A stretch of DNA of 64,000 nucleotides. It comes from Allium sativum (lineage: Eukaryota; Streptophyta; Magnoliopsida; Asparagales; Amaryllidaceae). The notes beneath the pieces are model-generated. The model ran no database searches, was not told where the DNA came from, and was given only the letters and a program-made list of their open reading frames with translations. Below, one piece after another: positions 59,403 through 64,000 of this stretch; position 1 is the first letter of the stretch; every line of letters begins with the position of its first letter. The DNA is taken from NCBI GenBank assembly GCA_030737875.1, contig CM060915.1, positions 569,702,577 to 569,766,576 of the forward strand, given 5' to 3'. The translations under genes were made by a program, and so were the position numbers.

Positions 59403-61517
59403 GGCCTGAATAGAACGCGCCGCGCCGCGGTAGTTCGTGAATTTCGACCATTTATTTCAAACGGACGTTGCGGGAGATCTGACCGTCGGATTCTCCTAAA
59501 ACCGGAACCGTTGGGTTCGTATCGAAGAGAGCTTTCCAATGAATATTAGAAATTTGAAATCTAACGGTTGGATTTGGAATTATGTCCAAATCAAATTTAG
59601 AAAAGGTCGTTGTAAGTGCAGTTCGATAGCCGTTGATGGAAATCGACTGTACGGGCCTTGATAAAATTATTAAAAATATCGATAATTTGTGTAAAATTAT
59701 AATATGTGAATTGGAAAGAATTGGGCTGGAAAATTCCACATTTGAGGATAAAAATAGATTTTTATCGAAAAGAACTAGTTTGGAACTAGAATTAAAATCA
59801 ATTTATTTTTGAAATAAATAAATTGAATTTGAAAGTGATTTTAAAAATAATCAATATTCCCAATATTCTGAAGTGGAAGTGGAGTTGAATCGAAATTATC
59901 TTCGGAATATTTCGATGTTGGATTTCGTGACTATACAGATATTGTTATGGGAATTTGAAAGATATATTTTATATCGTTATTTCCAATACGATATTTGTTG
60001 GTTTCAGAATTTGATATTGAATATAAGCCGATATATTTTCTATTCAGAGCCTTGTATTTAATATCAAATGTGATTTGGTTTGCCGTGAATCGTGTTTTTG
60101 ATGACATTGGTTCTTTAACCCAGTTAAAGTCAGGATATTGATTTTTGAAAAGATTAAGACTAAGTGTAGTTTTAATGAATCTTCAATTAGATTAAAATGT
60201 GAATTGATAATTTAAATTATCAAATCTGAAAAGTGATCGAGAGTGGAGTATCACCAGTTTTGCTCCAAAGCGATAGTTAAATCTTTAATTAGATTTGAAC
60301 GTGAAATGGTAATTAATTTTACCGATAACACCGTGGTGTTAGGAATGGAGTATCACCAGTTTTGCTCCATGGGATATATAGGTTGGGATTGGGAAATAAA
60401 ATAAATAATTACTTCGGTGTGGTTCGTTAATCCCGACTAGTTTGAATGATATCCATAGGAGGATTATAGGATAAATTTGGAAGAATTTATCTTGGATAAA
60501 ATTAATGGGAACATTTCCCTAAGAATGTGATTTTGTGAATAAAAGAATATTCTGAAGTGGAATGAGGCGTTTGTTGTGTTTGTGTAACAATTTGTTCATT
60601 ATATACGTGGGTTATTCAGAAAGGCCGGGTTATACCCATTCTGAATAACCGATTCGACGAGATGTCGAAGATGAAGACGGTGGTTGAAGACCGGAAGTCT
60701 TCACATCGTTTGGGTGATTACTGATGATCTTGATTGGGCTGTACACCCAGGATGAGGGAATCAGTTGGTGATCGTCCAGACGTACTTGGAGATGGATGGA
60801 TATGCGAGGAAAGTTCCTCCGGTTTCGTTCAGACCCAGAACGAACTTGTAAATGGATTGTGTGTCTGACATTGGATTTTATTCTGTGTTGATTGATCTCT
60901 ATTAAATATACATCTGTTTGGCGGCGGAGAATTTATTCTCTTGCTTAACGCCCTTCTCTGAGACGTACGAGCTCAGAGGTTGTATATCGATGGACATCAG
61001 TCGCATGGAGTGAATTGCCAATGTGGCACGCATAAGTGGCAATTGATCAAGGCTTCTGTTGAAAAGCAAAGTCTTGTGGTTGATGATCAAAGCACAGCCT
61101 GTGTGGCGTAGCTTTGTGTATAACGTGAATTCGCGAGCCTCACACCTCGGTATGAGTCAAAAACGGGAGACGGACCGCTGGGAGAGCACGACGTTTCTTT
61201 CTAGCTAGGGAGGTGTCAGTGACCTACCAGCCCTGACATTTATATACTTTTCACCTGTGTAGTTGTTGGATACGAGGCGCCTCGGATATAGGTCTATAAG
61301 GACCGGGAAACGTGTGTTCAGGAATTGCCAATCCTCAAAAGTAAGAGAGGACCGGCCCAGCCGATTCCAAGGATCAAAGTGGGGTCCTGAGGCATTTGCT
61401 AGAGTGTCTCGAACGCGGAGAGGAGCTTGCCCCTTGCCTCGACTCATGACGGAAATCCAATTTCCAATACGTGTATTGCGGTTTTAATTGTAGAACTAGT
61501 ATGGCGACATGATATAT
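55993..61517 (+). repeat. 3' LTR of element C (interrupted by D)
   Basis: It is collinear with 48735-54263 and nearly identical by eye. It stops at TATAT (61513-61517), where minus-strand LTR D is inserted. The insertion falls inside the loop of helix H1 of the five-helix block. The last 0.7 kb of this LTR lies beyond the window. Confidence 0.92.
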
Positions 61518-61825
61518 TGTGAAGACCCGTAACTTCCCCGTAAAGGAAAGCGACGGATAGTTCGAGAACAAACCACAACAGAACGCATATAAAAGAACGT
61601 TTCACTGTATATTACAACAATGCATCAGATTACAAGAATATACAGAGTAACAATGAATATTACACAGAATTATCAGAGATTTAAATTACATTTAAATACA
61701 TAGCAGCGGAAAATAATACAATACACAACTAGAATGAGATATACGGATACAAAGCTTTCCGGATATCGTTCCAGCTGTAAACCAGGATCCTGTGAATATA
61801 AATCTGCAAAACCAAAACTACTAGC

Positions 61826-62230
61826 TGCCCGTGTCAAAATAGGGGCACCCAGAGTTTAGGTTAAAACAATAAACTCCAGGTCAGTCATGTGACTGGTGTG
61901 AGAACTAAAACAGTTAATCTTTATTTTTAAAGCTAGGTAAATCAAGGGACCACGCCGTATAACACGGAACGGGTTTCCTCCCAAGAATACCAGTGCATAA
62001 AACAGCAGCGCAATGCTAAATAAAGAAGAATGAAGCTGTTATAAGACCCAGGTCCCATCACACAATGCAACGCAGTCGAGGATAGGGTTTTCCCTTATAA
62101 CAGCCAAAGAATGCTTGATACGTTTGAAACAAATCATTTGATACTATTATAAGTGCATAGTGTATAAAACAACTTCAAATCATAAGTATCAATCATAGGC
62201 GGCATGAGCGCCCCATCCCACTATGTCGCC
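61826..62230 (-). other. Five-helix conserved block, LTR D
   Basis: In element sense (minus strand): H1 GGCGACAT with ATGCCGCC (62223-62230 and 62198-62205, one A-C mismatch), H2 GCTGTTATAAG with CTTATAACAGC (62094-62104 and 62035-62045, 11 pairs), H3 CCGT-GTTAT-ACGG (61955-61967), H4 CAGTC-ACAT-GACTG (61882-61895), and H5 TGCCC with GGGCA (61826-61847). Confidence 0.75.
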
Positions 62231-63363
62231 ATATATAGGATTACAATTAAAACCGCAAATGTCACGTATTTGGAAATTGGATTTCCGTCTATGAACCGAG
62301 GCAAAAGATAGTCCTCAACCGATTCGAGACTGCCTAGCCCGAGTCTCAGGATCAGAACGCATCGACCCTTGGATCGTCAGGGCCGGTCCACACGGAGTGG
62401 ATTAAAAATGCCTGAGCACTACGTTTCGCCGCCCTTTGGGGCGTAAGCGAGCCAACTAAATGACTCCATCGGTTCGAGAACGACCGATCAATCCGAGGCG
62501 CCTCGCAACAGCAACAACCACATAAGTCAAACTCGTCAGGGCGTGTAAAACCACTGACGCCACTTCTAGCTAGGAGGAAACGCAGGCCCTCCCTGAGGTC
62601 CGTCTCCCGTTTTTGGTTCATACCTGGTGTGAAACACGCGAGGTAAACGTTACACAAAGCTACGCCACAAAGGCCGTGCTTTGATCATCACCACAAGACT
62701 TTGCTTTTCAACAGAAGCCTTGATCATTTGCATCTTAGCATGCCACACAGGCAAACCATCCTATGCCACCGATATCAGTCACACAGAATGAAATCCGATG
62801 TCAGACACACAGTCCATTTACAAGTCCGTTCTGGGTCTGAACGAAACCGGAGGCACCTAGTACCCCGCATATCCATCGATCTCCAAGTACGTCTGGACGA
62901 TCACTAACTGCTTCCATCTTCTTGGGTGTACAGCCCAATCAAGATCATCAGTTATCACCCAAACGACGTGAAGACCTCCGGTCTTCGACCATCGTCTTCA
63001 TCTTCGACTTATCGTCGTATCAGTTATTCAGAATGGGATAAACCCGGTCTTTCCGAATAACTCGCGTATATATTATAAAAGTGTTACACAAACACAACAT
63101 ACGCCTCATTCCAATTCATTAGTCACTAACCGTAAATTAATCAAGAGAATAATTCCCCAAATATTAACCCCGAAGGCCGAAACCAACATCAGATCAATAT
63201 CCAGAAAACCATTCTGCTTGGCTAACCGCCAGTTAGTTTCTAAATTTCACATTCAAATCTAATTAAAGATTCATTAAAACTCCACTTAGTTTTAACCTGT
63301 GACTGGGTTAAAGAATCAGTGTCATTTAAAACACGGTTCACGATAAACCCAAAGTCACATCCC

Positions 63364-63769
63364 ATTAATTATCGGGTTAAAGAACAAGTGTTATTTAAAA
63401 CACTGTTCACGATAAACCCAAAAATCAATATCAATTCAATTCCAATTAAATATTATTTAATTGGTACACTTCATTAAATCTAAATCAAAAGATTTAATCT
63501 CTTCTCAGCTGGGTTCAAGAACAGTGTTAGTGAAGACACCATTCACGACAAACCCAAATCACATTCATTAATTATCGGGTTAAAGAACAAGTGTTATTTA
63601 AAACACTGTTCACGATAAACCCAAAAATCAATATCAATTCAATTCCAATTAAATATTATTTAATTGGTACACTTCATTAGATCTAAATCAAAAGATTTAA
63701 TCTTTTCTCAGCTGGGTTCAAGAACAGTGTTAGTGAAGACACCATTCACGACAAACCCAAATCACATTC
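63364..63769 (-). repeat. 203-bp tandem duplication in LTR D
   Basis: 63364-63566 and 63567-63769 are nearly identical (two substitutions noticed, within cattaaatc/cattagatc and atctcttctc/atcttttctc). Each unit holds two copies of the GGGTT...AACCC motif. Confidence 0.9.
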
Positions 63770-64000
63770 GATATTCAATACAAGGCTCTGAATAGAAAAT
63801 ATATCGGCTTATATTCAATATCGAATTCTACGACTAACAAATGTCGTATTGGAAATAACGATATAAATATATATATCTTTCAAATTTCCATAACAACACC
63901 TGTATAATCACGAATTCCAACATCGAAATATTCCGAAGACAATTTCGATTCAAATCCACTCCAATGCAATCATTGGAAATTTTGGTTATTTTCAAAACCA

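Larger units (their letters stand above)
61518..64000 (-). mobile_element. LTR D of the large-LTR gypsy group, runs off the window
   Basis: On the minus strand the LTR ends ACGGGTCTTCACA at 61518. It is a diverged homologue of the LTR of C, collinear in inverted orientation: five-helix block, the block with tgcgcgttg-like words, the GAAGACGATGG stretch, and the repeated GGGTT...AACCC motif. No primer site follows the LTR end, so it is a 3' LTR or a solo LTR. The upstream flank TATAT is the likely target duplication. The small open frames at 62352-62907 are translations of conserved LTR blocks. Confidence 0.85.

Overview
The window is plant nuclear heterochromatin, almost certainly from an angiosperm. 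It is AT-rich and intron-poor. Nearly all of it is LTR retrotransposons with TG...CA ends, 5-bp target duplications, plant-type primer sites (initiator tRNA-Met or tRNA-Asp) and a Tekay/Del-type chromovirus polyprotein. I see no intact host gene. The only host-like coding sequence is a broken copy of a PLAC8-like cysteine-rich membrane protein gene (2539-3049).

Layout. 1-290: end of a minus-strand LTR (G). 291-5431: flanking DNA with the PLAC8-like pseudogene, a hairpin cluster and microsatellites. 5432-12882: complete, young, non-autonomous element F (minus strand, 993-bp LTRs, TSD ACAGC, tRNA-Asp primer site, one unrecognised 513-aa ORF). 12883-14071: decayed LINE reverse transcriptase. From 14072: minus-strand LTR E, running into a decayed minus-strand Copia relic to 22663. 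From 22664: element B, whose 5' LTR is split by the autonomous Ty3/gypsy chromovirus A (28919-43721, TSD AATTA). B has an internal region of only 728 bp (44645-45372), and its 3' LTR (45373 on) is interrupted at 48735 by element C. C has 6.2-kb LTRs and a 1037-bp internal region. The 3' LTR of C is in turn interrupted at 61518 by minus-strand LTR D, which runs out of the window. The nest is therefore A in B, C in B, and D in C.

How the parts work together. A carries gag, protease, reverse transcriptase, RNase H, integrase and a chromodomain, but all are broken by stops, a frameshift and lost catalytic residues. It also has a likely 91-nt intron in the RNase H region. B and C carry no protein. 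They keep only a primer site, a two-hairpin block just after it, a hairpin before the polypurine tract, and very large LTRs. The same cis blocks occur in A, which suggests that A-type elements mobilised B and C. The most notable signal is a roughly 400-nt block near the 3' end of the LTRs of A, B, C, D and E. It can form five helices that keep pairing through compensatory base changes between families. A second covarying double hairpin lies just downstream of the primer site in A, B and C. I read these as conserved RNA elements of this large-LTR group. I do not recognise them from the literature, and a covariation analysis would be decisive.
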